Shown here: one piece after another, positions 21,396 through 33,168 of the stretch
How positions within the stretch are numbered: the first letter of the stretch is position 1
How the letters are laid out: each line of letters opens with the position of its first letter
Origin: Triglochin maritima
Taxonomy: Eukaryota > Streptophyta > Magnoliopsida > Alismatales > Juncaginaceae
DNA length: 64,000 nucleotides
Direction of reading: 5' to 3'
Assembly: GCA_963682175.1 (NCBI GenBank)
Contig: OY821791.1
Location: 33,106,326 to 33,170,325, forward strand
Position numbers and translations under genes: made by a program
The notes under the pieces: model-generated
The model's input: the letters and a program-made list of their open reading frames with translations, nothing else
Database searches by the model: none
What the model was told of the DNA's origin: nothing

Positions 21396-23912
21396 GTTCC
21401 CATTGAGAAATACATGACCGCACACTTGTAAAAATTAGCAATCGGGAACAAGTCGACCCAAACCTCCATATAATGATCCTCACCACAAGCTCCCCCGCCC
21501 CAATCAATTCGTCGACGAGCCTCTCCCACATTGCCGAAATAGACACTCTCATAAATAGGATGTGCACTTATCTCATTAGAAATCGCACGACGGGCGTACG
21601 ACCAGTTCTCTTGACCACCATGGAAGACATCGACAACACATCGAAATCCACAGTTGCCATCAGCACGTACGTCATTCCACCTTTCCAGAAATGGTAAAAT
21701 GAATCCTGACAGTCTATCATTATATGGGAAGTTGTCCACGTCAATCCGTCCGGACACTGTAAGATAGGTAAATAACAATTCATTAAAACAACAAAATTAG
21801 GAGATAATATATTCAACCCCATTTAGATTACTGATATATATTAAATAACATAACAACAAAGATATCGACATACTAGAAGTTCTTGTGCCCGTATTAACGG
21901 ACGATCGAGACGAATTAGACCGACGACCCCTGCTCCCACTACTGCCAGACCGACGATGACCCCTGCTCCCACTACTGCCAGACCGACCACGACCTCGCTC
22001 AGCATACTCGAAGGCACTCGGGTCCCGACGTGTCGACTTTCCCCTAGGTCGACCTCGTACCTTAGTATTTTCTTCGGGTTCTCCATAGTTCGGCTGATCG
22101 GGGTGTAACTGTTCGTATAAAATACGAGAGGCACTACGAATTACTGCAGGGTCGCTCTCCGAGATCTCATCCACTAGCTTCCGAAAATGCTCGACGTCTT
22201 GTGCTGACTGATCAACAAACTCTGACATCTGGACTCCTTCTCCGATAATAAGTGTTTTCCAGAATGGATGAATTTGCTCTAAATAAATTCCATCACCTGA
22301 CGCTAAACACTCGTACATGGTACAGGCACAAGGAATCCCATGTGTTGTCAGGAAAGCACACCCACAACAATATTCAATTTCATCACTTAAGTCCCGCATT
22401 CTCTTCAAATCCTGAGTCATTAACGACAAGCAGTGATGCGAAACTCGGCCATTTATATGCAGAAACAAAGGACCTATGTAATGTGCCAAATTTCGACGTC
22501 TCGAATCTTCAAGAAAGTTCTGAATATTCGTCAGCTGCATTTCAATAGACGAGTTCACGCGGTCGAAAAGAGTGTCGAGAGCGGCAGTCGATGTAGTGAT
22601 CCACTCTTTCAGAGCCGAATGTGCACTTTCCACCCTGCAGTTCGTAGTGTTGCCGAAATGAAAAACTTGATTCGTCCAATTCAACACGAATTTTTCCTTA
22701 TGCACCAACCACGTGTCTTCCACATAGTACGTCAGCACTGACCAGGAGTTGTAAGAATCTTTCAGATTACGGACTGCTCTATCATAATCCGTCTGTGAAT
22801 CAGAAAGCATGACTCTCCTCCACCTTCCACGCCTAAAACTCTCTGCAAGCTGCTTCTCCTTGCCGAATACGTGGTATGCGTAGTTGTACACGTCTTTGTT
22901 GATATGCCAGGTGCATAGTAAATGAGCAGACTCAGGAAAAACCTCTGCCACTGGTCGCATCAGACCCATCTCCCGGTCCGTAATTATTGCTGTCGGCTAA
23001 CAATATCCAATAACAGATCTCGCAACCTCTCCAACACCCACCGGTAACTAGACTCGGTCTCATCCTTCAAAATCGCATATCCGACGAGGAAATTCATGTT
23101 TGTTGGAGTAACCCCGACCATCTCAAACAAAGACATCTTGTACTTGTTCGTCTTATACGTCGAATCCATACAGATTACGAATGGGTATGTACGCAACAAC
23201 TGAACTGAAGTCGGATGTGCCAAAAATGCGTGAGTCAAGACATTAGTTTCTTCATCTGCCACAATCCAATGCAAATACTTATGCTGCACTGCCTCCCTGA
23301 GAAACTGCTGCACGGGATTCCTGTCTTCAAATTTCGTCCTCCTCATGTACTCTCTGAAGTTATAAATGTGTCTTTGATTCGGATTATCGTCTAGGAATTT
23401 CTTCTTTACCGCCAACAAAATGTTACGGGGTCTTGCTTGTGCCTCTGTCATATCACGAACAATTTGCTTTGCCCCAGCACAAAGTCCGCTGACCTGTCGG
23501 TGACCCTCTGAATAAACTGCCAATGGGTGGTTGTGCTGCCCATAGATGCTACTAGAAACAATAACTCATCCATCACGATCTCGTCGCTCCACAACTTTTA
23601 CCAAAAATCGACAACCGCAACCTTTTCTTTTCGTATTCTTTCGCAGTGCAATACTCGTATCATGAGAACTCATCTCACGTTTGCGATCACATCTGAGGTA
23701 ACAATCCATCCGGTTATCTGCTTTTGGTTTGTATGATGATATAACCAAAAAAAAATTGGCTCCTATTGCAACTTGTTTCGCCCATTTACAAGCTTCCTCG
23801 GTTGTTGTAAATTTTTCTTTACTGTCAAAAAGCTCACTGTAATCTACTCCATCACCACCGAAATCTTGCAACGGAACCTGAAAAATTTGAATTTATCAGA
23901 AAGTTAAAAAAA

Positions 23913-24098
23913 AGGACGTCTGGCTAAGCCGCCTCCACCAAGGTGGAGGCGTCTGCCTAACACGCCTCCACATACGTGGAGGCGTCTTAGCCAGACGCCT
24001 TCACCTTTGTGGAGGCGTCCATCTAAGACGCCTGCACATAGGTGGAGGTGTCTGGATAAACCACCTCCACCTATGTGGAGGCGGCTTAGCCAGACGCC
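23913..24098. repeat. GC-rich inverted-repeat array in intron 1 of the transposase gene
   Basis: Units of about 24 bp, such as GCCTCCACNNNNGTGGAGGC followed by GTCT, are themselves palindromic and repeat about five times. They fill most of the 252-bp intron 24129-23878. Confidence 0.9.
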
Positions 24099-24793
24099 CG
24101 AGTCGGGAAAAAAATTCCACCCCCATTACCTCGCCGGATTCAGGTGCTTCGCCAGACATTTTCGTGGTGTTGGTACTAGGAATGTGAGTAAAACTTAGTC
24201 AAACACATTGTTTAAAGACACATGACGAAATGTGTATTAATTGATTTGTTAAGGGCAAAAATGTCATTTTTGGGGCAATTTAAGTAGTTTTTTGGCGACG
24301 AATAGTAGTTCCTTAACAATAATGGGTGGGTGAGTTGACTGAGTTCAAGTGTTCAACCCTTTGCCATTGCCATTCCTCCCTGATGGATTTGGATTTAGTA
24401 AAATATCAACAAAGTCCGTGGATGACATTTTTTCGACGTATATATTTGGACTGAGTAATGTAGTATTGTTGTATATAAATACTTTTGGTTCGTTATATAT
24501 ACGGTATCTAATTGATTAATAGAGGAGGTGCCTTTTTTTAATAGAATATTGATTGGATTAGTTTAGAAAAATATAAGAGGTCTAGGACCCCAACACGATG
24601 AGAGTGATTTTTCCAACATTGCAACTCCTATATAATATAAAATGTGAAATATCTATATACGAAGGTGTGTATATTTGTATTATTAAAAAAAGAAAAGAAA
24701 AGAAAAGGAAAGGAGAAGTTGCTGTACTGAAGTGCAATATAAAAGAAGAGGTGGAAAGCAAAAGGACTGACTAGTAATATATATATATATATA

Positions 24794-24997
24794 GGGTCAA
24801 GCTCTAGTGAGCCCAGAGCTCATCAAATTTAGTTTAAGCCTCATACAATCTCACAATTGGATCTTATTTACAGTTAATCTCACCATTCATTAACATAACC
24901 GTTTTTTTCTTAATCTACCTTACATTTTGAAATGAGTGGTGGATATTGTGGGGGCTTAATTTAGTTTGATTAAGCCCTGGGCTCACTTGAGAATGCT
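24794..24997. mobile_element. MITE inserted in a TA microsatellite
   Basis: Imperfect terminal inverted repeats of about 28 bp (cores AGTGAGCCCAGAGCT and AGCCCTGGGCTCACT) are flanked on both sides by (TA)n. It is absent from the matching place in D2 (near 31455), so it inserted after, or was lost since, the duplication. Confidence 0.75.
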
Positions 24998-26479
24998 TAT
25001 ATATATATATATATATATATATAGTTGGGCCCTCTTTCGATTCGATTCGATTATTGGCGTCTCTCCTTCAATCCAAATCCAAATCCAAATCCAATCCCCG
25101 TTGGCGCTGGTAAGGTAAGGTAGGATGTTCGAATCTGGAATCCTTCTTCTGTTTGTTGTATATTGTGAAATTCCACCGCAAATACAATATTTTTGTGCGT
25201 TTTCTGTTGTCTGTCGATCTGATCCGGTGAGATCTGCTTGGTTGTGCAGGGCAGGGCAGGGCAGGGCAGGGGAGGGTCTGTTGTCCGGTCTATCAAACTT
25301 CAATCTTTGCATAAGGTAAGAAGTTCCTCGACCCTTTGCTTTACTCTTTTTTTTTCTTCTTTCTCTTATTGTAATATCGATGTATATCTATTTAATAAAT
25401 ATGCCACTTCTAAAGAAGTGCCAATTATACTTTCAAGGAGACTGTTATGATGGGGAATCTGTATCTCAGATTTGAATTTAGAGAGGATTATTTGTATTGA
25501 AAAATACTTGCACTTGAAAGAAATTTAACCAGCATTTCAAAATTTTCAGGAACGTGTAGAGATCTTCCACATCTCATGGTTAGGAATTGAGGATATGATG
25601 TTATCATAGTATTACTAATTACACTGATCATCTGATGTAATAGATTTGTGATATTATCCAACATCTCTTTGTTTAAGGGTAGATTGACATTTAGTACATT
25701 CTTGGGAAAAGTTGAATACTTGGACGAACTAGATGACTCAGGTTTCCCAAACCAATCCATGGTGAAAGTAAGACATATCTGCTATTGATGTTTGACAGTG
25801 GGAAAGCTTTTCCGGTTTAAGATACAATTTTATTCCCTGGTTTTCTACAATATTTTTAACATTTTACTCACCCTTGTAGTAATCATTTAATCATAATAGA
25901 GTTACCAATGTGGATATGATTTACTCAAACAAACATCAAGAAACTGTTTAAACCTCCAAGATTGTCTTTTTCGGTCCTGAGGTGTGGCTTTTGTAAGATG
26001 AAAGGTTGTGACTTTTGCAAAACTAAATACCGATCACTATACAACTTGTGAGTTTATAACAACATCACTTTGGTTGTGTGCCTACTGCTACACCTGTGTT
26101 GTTTTTCTTGGTCTATTATTTATGCTGAACGCGGGCATCATTCGTTCAGATATTTTCTTTTACTTGTTTTCCATTTTATTATGGGTGCCACTGAAGAATC
26201 TATTTCGATAATTCAACAGTGAGATGTTTTAGTGCATTTTTGGCTTATTATTTAGTATTTACTTTCTTTTTAATGTCTGTATTTTTTTTGGGTTTGGTAC
26301 TTTCTCATAGTTAATTTTGTCAACCAAACCAAAACATAATAAAGGCCAGCATGACTCCCAAGTACCACATTATCTCAACTACCTCAGGCTTCTAGCGATG
26401 TGAAACATAATGACATCATAAAGTTGGCCTTTTATTCTGCAATATTCAACCATGTATCGTAGTTGCAAGGCGTTGAAGT

Positions 26480-26700
26480 TCATATCAATAAATACATAAA
26501 GATGTAGATATCTACGTCGCAACTCTTTCAGAGGAATAAAGGGTGACTATGTCCATTTCTCCCGCTACGTGCTTTAAAAGATTGTGATATTTGGTTACCA
26601 ACATAAAATACATCAATGAGAAATATTTATTGTCAGAAAGTACGAAAATGAAGCATGCAAAACCTTCAAAGCATTAGATTTGGTGATACGTAAACTTTGA
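26480..26700 (-). repeat. Inverted fragment of TTC5-like intron 10
   Basis: Reverse complement of about 29263-29497, inside intron 10 of the gene that starts 52 bp downstream. The same fragment, extended into exon 10 and beyond, is present in D2 and D3. Confidence 0.85.
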
Positions 26701-26751
26701 AAATCTTCAACTTCTCTACTGTTTCCAGCGGCAGAGAGTGAGAGAGAGGAA

Positions 26752-29700
26752 ATGGGCGACGAAGTGGCGGCGATCGCCGACGAGCTATACCTCATCCGCG
26801 ATACATTCTTCTCCGACGAGAAGGCCTCCAAGCTGAAGTCCCTCTCCGATCGCGGCCTCCTTCTCCTCGATTCCGTCCCCCAAGGTTGGTTGGTTGGTTG
26901 GTTGGCTGGTTTGTAAAATAAAAATCCCATCTTGATTACTGATTATTGTCTTCTGGTCAGAGCAAAGGGTGTCGCCTCTACAGCGCGCCAGATTGGAGTA
27001 CTTGCGGGGTAAACTGCTTGACGTCTTCCCCGACTACTCCAACCAAGCCGAACATCACCTCTCCAAAGCGGTATTATTATTATGTCTTCTTCTTCTAAAC
27101 AACAAAAGGTGCAATTTTGATTGATTTGGTGATGCAACTTGCAGGTGAAGCTCAACCCTTCTCTTGGAGATGCTTGGCTTTGTTTGGGTAATTGCATTTG
27201 GAAGAAGGGAGATTTCACTTCTGCCAATAATTGTTTCTCTCTCGCTCTCACTAAGCTGGTACCTACTGTAGCTACTCGATTCCCTTTCCATCTGCTTCTA
27301 TCACTTGCTACTGCTAAGTGCTAATGTCTGTCTTTCTTTCTTTTTTCGTGTAGGGTCCTAACAAGTACATACTGTGTCAGCTATCAATGCTTCAAAGACA
27401 ATTGGCCCAAGGCATTCCTTCTTTACTCATACTGTTTTTACTTCATCTTATGCTCTTCAACTAAGTAGTGTAGTCCCCAATCTTCACGTTTTTATTAAAT
27501 TGCATAAATATAGGAACTGACAATCAAGCACAATCAGTAGAAGAAAGCATCCGTTATGCAAAGGAAGCCATATCTCTAGATGTCAAAGATGGATACTCTT
27601 GGTGTAACTACCATCTTTCTTTTTTCCTTTCAATGATTCATAAAATTCTTGATGGATTCCTTACTTCTCTAAGCTTTTGTTTTCTTTAACATTTTTTTTA
27701 AAAATGATTGGTGTATGATAATCAGATAATCTTGGAAACGCTTGCCTTACAAACTTTTTTGTAACTGGAGCGTGGGACAAAAATAAGCTTTTGCAGTCAA
27801 TAAAAGCTTATCAGAATTCTGTAAGTCCATGGGAGGTCATTCTTCTTAATATATAAAGCCATAAGCTCTTGGTGCCTTGTTTTTCACCAGCATCCAAAGG
27901 GTATAGTTTTTTATTTTCTCTGAAAAATGTTTCATATCCTAAACAATGATTGCATTTCAGGAGAAAGATGAGCGCATGAAATCAAATCCAGATCTTTACT
28001 TCAATTGTGCCACGGTAGGTCATTTGATGGGAACTTGTTGTAGCTGCTAGTTTCTTCATGTCCACTTCTGTTCATATTAATATTTTCCCCGGTAGGCCAA
28101 CAAATATCTAGAAAACTATGAAAGGGCCCTTTCTGGATTTGAAGCTGCGGCGTCGAAGGATCCTGGTCTTAATGCTAATGTGGAAGTCAAAAACATTCTT
28201 AGCCTTCTTGACAAGCTAGATTATTCAATTAAGGTAATTCTTTTATCCCTTTTGAGAAAATTATGTATTAACTGCAGTCCTTGATAATAGAGACGTAGCG
28301 ATTGAGATACAAGTTCCCAGACATTTTCTTATCTCATCCCAAAAACTGGTGTCGATGTTTTTATTTACAAATATAAGCATTATAGTTACACTTTTGTCTT
28401 ATTTACCACATCCACTAATCTTTGTCTACAAAATCTACCTTTCGCTGCTTCTACTTCTCTGCCAGATTAATCCTTTGATGTCATTGATCATCATATAATC
28501 ATATAAATATAACTGTTAGATAAATCGGTCATCATAAAAATATATGTGACGTATGCTTCTATGATTATGATTATCCAACTAACCATTAGTACTCCAAAAC
28601 ACTACCTAATTATTGTTTTAGGCTATTACAACCTCCCATAAACACGTATGAGTTGGAAAGTTAGTGGTGCCTTTTTAACTATGGAGCATATCTAGTAGGC
28701 ATTTTTATGATTTTGAAGCGAGTCAACTGTAACTTAATGAGACTTAATCTTTTGTTTTGTCATTATTGGATTGATATCCAACCACTCATTTTGAAGCCCT
28801 AATTTATTGATTCTAGCTTGATATATAATACCAAGAATAAGATCCATTACACTTCATGAAGAATATGTTACGATGTGGTGGTTTCTTTGTCCTGTTGAAA
28901 ATTCTTACACTTTGTTGTTTTATGATTCCCTTCACAAATTAAAAGGTTCTTTAGCGATTTATGGCATGTGTATCAGGGGCAAGCCAAATCCAAACGCTTG
29001 GCATCGCTAGCATCTTCCTTAAATGAAGTTAGTTGTAAGTTTGCCCTTGTTTCTGATGTATGTGAACTTTTAAAAACAGAATTCTCTTACTACCTGTTAC
29101 TAATCAACTCTGCATTATGAAGTGAACACGTCACACAAAAAAACCAGTGTCGCTGTCCTACAAGAAGGGTTGAATCGAACAGTAGCAGTTATTGGGAAAG
29201 TTCTCCTCTTCGTCAAACATGAAAATGTTTCTCCCTTGTAAGTGTCCTTGTATTTCTATTCATTAAAGTTTATGTATTCACCCAATCTATTGCTTTCCAG
29301 GTTTTGCATGCTTCATTTTCTTACTTTCTGACAATAAATATTACTTCATTGATGTGTTTTATGTTGGTAACCAAATATCACAATCTTTTAAAGCACGTAG
29401 CAGTAGAAATGAACATAGTCACGCTTTATTCCTCTGAAAAAGTTGTGACGTAGATATCTACATATTTATGTATTTATTGATATGAAAATTTGTAATGGAG
29501 GGGAAGTTGTGGACAACTGCTGTAGGTGATAGTATTATTTTGCAGGTACTATGTAATTTGTGACTCGGATCAGACTTGCTTCATTCTCACAGTTTATGGA
29601 CTACACAGCAACACGGTTAGTATTGCTTTTAATTCTGTACCTTTTGTTTTTCGGTCTTTCAATCCTTCTTACTATTAATTTTTTCTTTAAAATTTGAGGA

Positions 29701-30348
29701 TAAACTCAGGTCCATGTAAAGTTTTATGCCATTTTAAACATCCAATGTTTAAGTGGTTCAAATATATGTTGCGACTAATAACAATACCTGTAGTTCTAAA
29801 TGTTTGTTCTTCTATTTCTTCTTATTATCTTGTCTTGGAGAATATCAACTTGAGTACATCAGCAATAGATTATCGTCGAGGGTGTTTTCCCCCTTTACTG
29901 ATTACTTAGTGTTATTGTGTCTAGATTAAAGAAGGAGACAGAGTGATACTTCTTGATCCTTGCTGTTGCATGAATGATTTTTCTTGGAAAGGGAAGGTAT
30001 GGTCGTAGAGGTTTCCTCTTCTTTCTTTTTTCTGTCTTCTTTCCTGAAGGGTTGTCTAGTTGACGCCACCGAGTATTTCTATGTTCCTAATATTGTTGTC
30101 TAGACATGGTTATCCAATCTTACTTCTTGATGAATGTTTTAAAATCAATAGCAGTGGATAGTTTTTTTTTTTGTAAAAATAAACTAAGCCAAAGCGTCTG
30201 AACCTCCCTTTTTCTATGTTATGTTTGTCAGAGGTACAAGTTCAGTTCAGTTAGGGTGGACTTCATGGAACAAATTCTTGTGAATGGAAAATCACCGGCT
30301 CCTCAACATGTAGTTCAGTCTTCCATTTGTGCGCAACACAAACCTTGA
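26752..30348 (+). CDS. TTC5-like tetratricopeptide repeat protein with OB-fold C-terminus, 13 exons
   Basis: The exons are 26752-26884, 26961-27070, 27145-27258, 27354-27411, 27514-27603, 27726-27820, 27961-28014, 28096-28233, 28977-29034, 29123-29237, 29546-29615, 29925-29996 and 30232-30348. Together they give 407 aa with no stop. TPR helices fill about residues 45-270 (motifs AWLCLGNCIWKKGDF, YNLGNACLTNFF, YLENYERALSGFEAA). The C-terminal third (KVLLFVKHEN, YYVICDSDQTCFILTVYG, FMEQILVNGKSPAPQ) matches the TTC5 OB-fold domain. In animals TTC5 binds nascent tubulin and also acts as a transcription cofactor; the plant role is not established. The intron after exon 4 starts with GC rather than GT (27412), and the other borders are GT-AG. 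An inverted partial copy lies at 33110-35625 and intron-10 sequence lies inverted just upstream, so regulation by antisense RNA is possible. Confidence 0.9.
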
Positions 30349-30727
30349 CGACTTCATTCCAATGTCAAGCTCCAAGTTCGAGAAAGAAACCGTTCAATCT
30401 GCAATATTATTACTCCACGTTCTGTAATTGCTTCTGACCTGTCAAGTTACTGCCATCCATTTACCATCCAAGACCTGTTCCTTGGAAGAATGCTTTTGGT
30501 AGCCCAAGTCCTTGTGAGTGAAGAAGATGCCATTGTGTTTTCTCAACTAAAATTTAGTCGAGTGTGTGTAGATGGTAGCGATTGTATCATGTTTTGTGCT
30601 TGTATTTGGATGTCTATATATGCCTTTGTTGGTGTGCTTCGTATATCAAGGAAATTATGTTTGTTATGATAACTTTTCTTATTATTAATTATGACACCGT
30701 AAGTGGTTTGGAATTTCGGATGAACAG

Positions 30728-30818
30728 CTAGGGGTGCTGGCACGATCTGGCCCGGCACGGTGACCGGTACTTGTCCAAACAGGTCGTGCCCGCCCGACCC
30801 GGTCCAATTCCAAGGTCT
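30728..30818. mobile_element. Short hAT-like MITE
   Basis: 91 bp starting CTAGGGGTGCTGG, GC-rich with CCCGGCACGG blocks, flanked by the 8-bp direct repeat ATGAACAG (30720-30727, 30819-30826). The right end only weakly mirrors the left, so the assignment rests on the duplication and the left end. Confidence 0.6.
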
Positions 30819-31000
30819 ATGAACAGTTACTCTTATTTTATTATTGATAACACTTTGTCTCTTCTGTCGTGATCACATGGTCAGCATGGTTATGAATCTT
30901 ATGATCCAAGATAAGAATAAATTATTGATGTGGTGGTGGCCATCAATCACAATATCACAGGCAGAAGGTAGCAAAACTTTGAGGTTAACAATAACTAGTT

Positions 31001-33168
31001 GGTGAGTTGACTGAGTTCTAAGTGTTCAACCATGTTGCCATTGCCATTCCTTCGTAATGGATTTGGATTTAGTAAAATATCAACAAAGTCCGTGGATGAC
31101 ATTTTTTCGACGTATATATTTGGACTGAGTAATGTAGTATTGTTGTATATAAATACTTTTGGTTCGTTATATATACGGTATCTAATTGATTAATAGAGGA
31201 GGTGCCTTTTTTAATAGAATATTGATTGGATTAGTTTAGAAAAATATAAGAGGTCTAGGACCCCAACACGATGAGAGTGATTTTTCCAACATTGCAACTC
31301 CTATATAATATAAAATGTGAAATATCTATATACGAAGGTGTGTATATTTGTATTATTAAAAAAAGAAAAGAAAAGAAAAGGAAAGGAGAAGTTGCTGTAC
31401 TGAAGTGCAATATAAAAGAAGAGGTGGAAAGCAAAAGGACTGACTAGTAATATATAGGATTAGGATTAGGATTAGGATTAAGAAGAACCCTAAACAATCA
31501 CATTGCCCTCTTTCGATTCGATTCGATTATTGGCGTCTCTCCTTTAATCCAAATCCAAATCCAATCCCCGTTGGCGCTGGTAAGGTAAGGTAGGTTGTTC
31601 GAATCTGGAATCCTTCTTCTGTTTGTTGTATATTGTGAAATTCCACCGCAAATACAATATTTTTGTGCGTTTTCTGTTGTCTGTCGATCTGATCCGGTGA
31701 GATCTGCTTGGTTGTGCAGGGCAGGGCAGGGCAGGGCAGGGGAGGGTCTGTTGTCCGGTCTATCAAACTTCAATCTTTGCATAAGGTAAGAAGTTCCTCG
31801 ACCCTTTGCTTTACTCTTTTTTTTTCTTCTTTCTCTTATTGTAATATCGATGTATATCTATTTAATAAATATGCCACTTCTAAAGAAGTGCCAATTATAC
31901 TTTCAAGGAGACTGTTATGATGGGGAATCTGTATCTCAGATTTGAATTTAGAGAGGATTATTTGTATTGAAAAATACTTGCACTTGAAAGAAATTTAACC
32001 AGCATTTCAAAATTTTCAGGAACGTGTAGAGATCTTCCACATCTCATGGTTAGGAATTGAGGATATGATGTTATCATAGTATTACTAATTACACTGATCA
32101 TCTGATGTAATAGATTTGTGATATTATCCAACATCTCTTTGTTTAAGGGTAGATTGACATTTAGTACATTCTTGGGAAAAGTTGAATACTTGGACGAACT
32201 AGATGACTCAGGTTTCCCAAACCAATCCATGGTGAAAGTAAGACATATCTGCTATTGATGTTTGACAGTGGGAAAGCTTTTCCGGTTTAAGATACAATTT
32301 TATTCCCTGGTTTTCTACAATATTTTTAACATTTTACTCACCCTTGTAGTAATCATTTAATCATAATAGAGTTACCAATGTGGATATGATTTACTCAAAC
32401 AAACATCAAGAAACTGTTTAAACCTCCAAGATTGTCTTTTTCGGTCCTGAGGTGTGGCTTTTGTAAGATGAAAGGTTGTGACTTTTGCAAAACTAAATAC
32501 CGATGACTATACAACTTGTGAGTTTATATCAACATCACTTTGGTTGTGTGCCTACTGCTACACCTGTGTTGTTTTTCTTGGTCTATCATTTATATTGAAC
32601 ACAGGTATCATTCGTTCAGATATTTTCTTTAACTTGTTTTCCATTTTATTATGGGTGCCACTGAAGAATCTATTTGGATAATTCAACAGTGAGATGTTTT
32701 AGTGCATTTTTGGCTTATTATTTAGTATTTACTTTCTTTTTAATGTCTTTTTTTGTGTTTGATACTTTCTCATAGTTAATTTTGTCAACCAAACCAAAAC
32801 ATAAAAAAGGCCAGCATGACTCCCAAGTACCACATTATCTCAACTACCTCAGGCTTCTAGCTATGGTGAAACATAATGACATCATGAAGTTGCCTTTTTA
32901 TTCTACAATAATCAACCATGTATCGTAGTTGCAAGGTGTTGAAGCTCATATCAATAAATACATAAATATGTAGATATCTACGTCACAACTTTTTCAGAGG
33001 AATAAAGCGTGATTATGTTCATTTCTACCGCTAAGTGCTTTAAAAGATTGTGATATTTGGTTACCAACATAAAACACATCAATGAAGTAATATTTATTGT
33101 CAGAAAGTAAGAAAATGAAGCATGCAAAACCTGGGAAGCAATAGATTGGGTGAATACGTAAACTTTGA
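31001..33168 (+). repeat. Segmental duplication D2
   Basis: Copy of D1 (24329-26700) without the MITE at 24794. Instead it has four GGATTA units (31457-31480). It runs straight on into the inverted partial TTC5-like copy. Confidence 0.9.

Larger units (their letters stand above)
13884..24159 (-). pseudogene. MULE transposase with C-terminal OTU domain, broken
   Basis: The exons on the minus strand are 24159-24130 (MSGEAPESGE), 23877-21874, and 21756-21401 continued at 14139-13884 after the retrotransposon. The order of domains is an N-terminal zinc-type region; the MULE catalytic core with D in CMDSTYKTNKY, D in ITDRE and E in RVESAHSALK; a SWIM-like CxC...HxxxxCxC (CGCAFLTTHGIPCAC); an Arg/Ser/Gly-rich linker; and an OTU-type protease domain with the DGNC cysteine motif. 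The core cuts and joins DNA at the element's ends; OTU domains are deubiquitinase folds and occur in some MULEs. Damage: TGA at 23568-23566, a frameshift near 22998, and a 7.25-kb insertion in the OTU exon. Once the insert and one 5-bp duplicate are left out, the frame on both sides is the same. It is inactive. Confidence 0.87.
10826..24302 (+). mobile_element. Mutator-like element with PMD and transposase-OTU genes, split by a retrotransposon
   Basis: Two convergent genes are carried: PMD (plus, 10916-13599) and transposase-OTU (minus, 24159-13884). Their 3' ends lie about 285 bp apart. The element is interrupted by the LTR retrotransposon 14145-21395; without it the MULE would be about 6.2 kb. 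The right end (about 24241-24302) resembles the left end of the fragment at 7545. The left end here seems to start inside the terminal repeat. The exact ends and a 9-bp target duplication were not resolved. Confidence 0.7.
24329..26700 (+). repeat. Segmental duplication D1, upstream of the TTC5-like gene
   Basis: Nearly identical to 31001-33168 (D2) and, from about 25560 on, similar to 48741-49900 (D3). It contains what look like non-coding exons: a donor after GGCGCTG near 25112, and an exon about 25250-25315 between GTGCAG and GTAAGAAG. It ends in an inverted fragment of TTC5-like intron 10 (26480-26700). A minus-strand 90-codon reading at 25760-25488 is open in both D1 and D2 but matches nothing I know. 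Confidence 0.88.

Noticed and set aside
25488..25760. Minus-strand 90-codon reading, present in D1 and D2
   Set aside because: The two copies are recent duplicates, so conservation says little. The diverged D3 copy is interrupted and no family is recognised.
31457..31480. GGATTA repeats as telomere sequence
   Set aside because: Only four units, and not the plant TTTAGGG type; better seen as a simple repeat.
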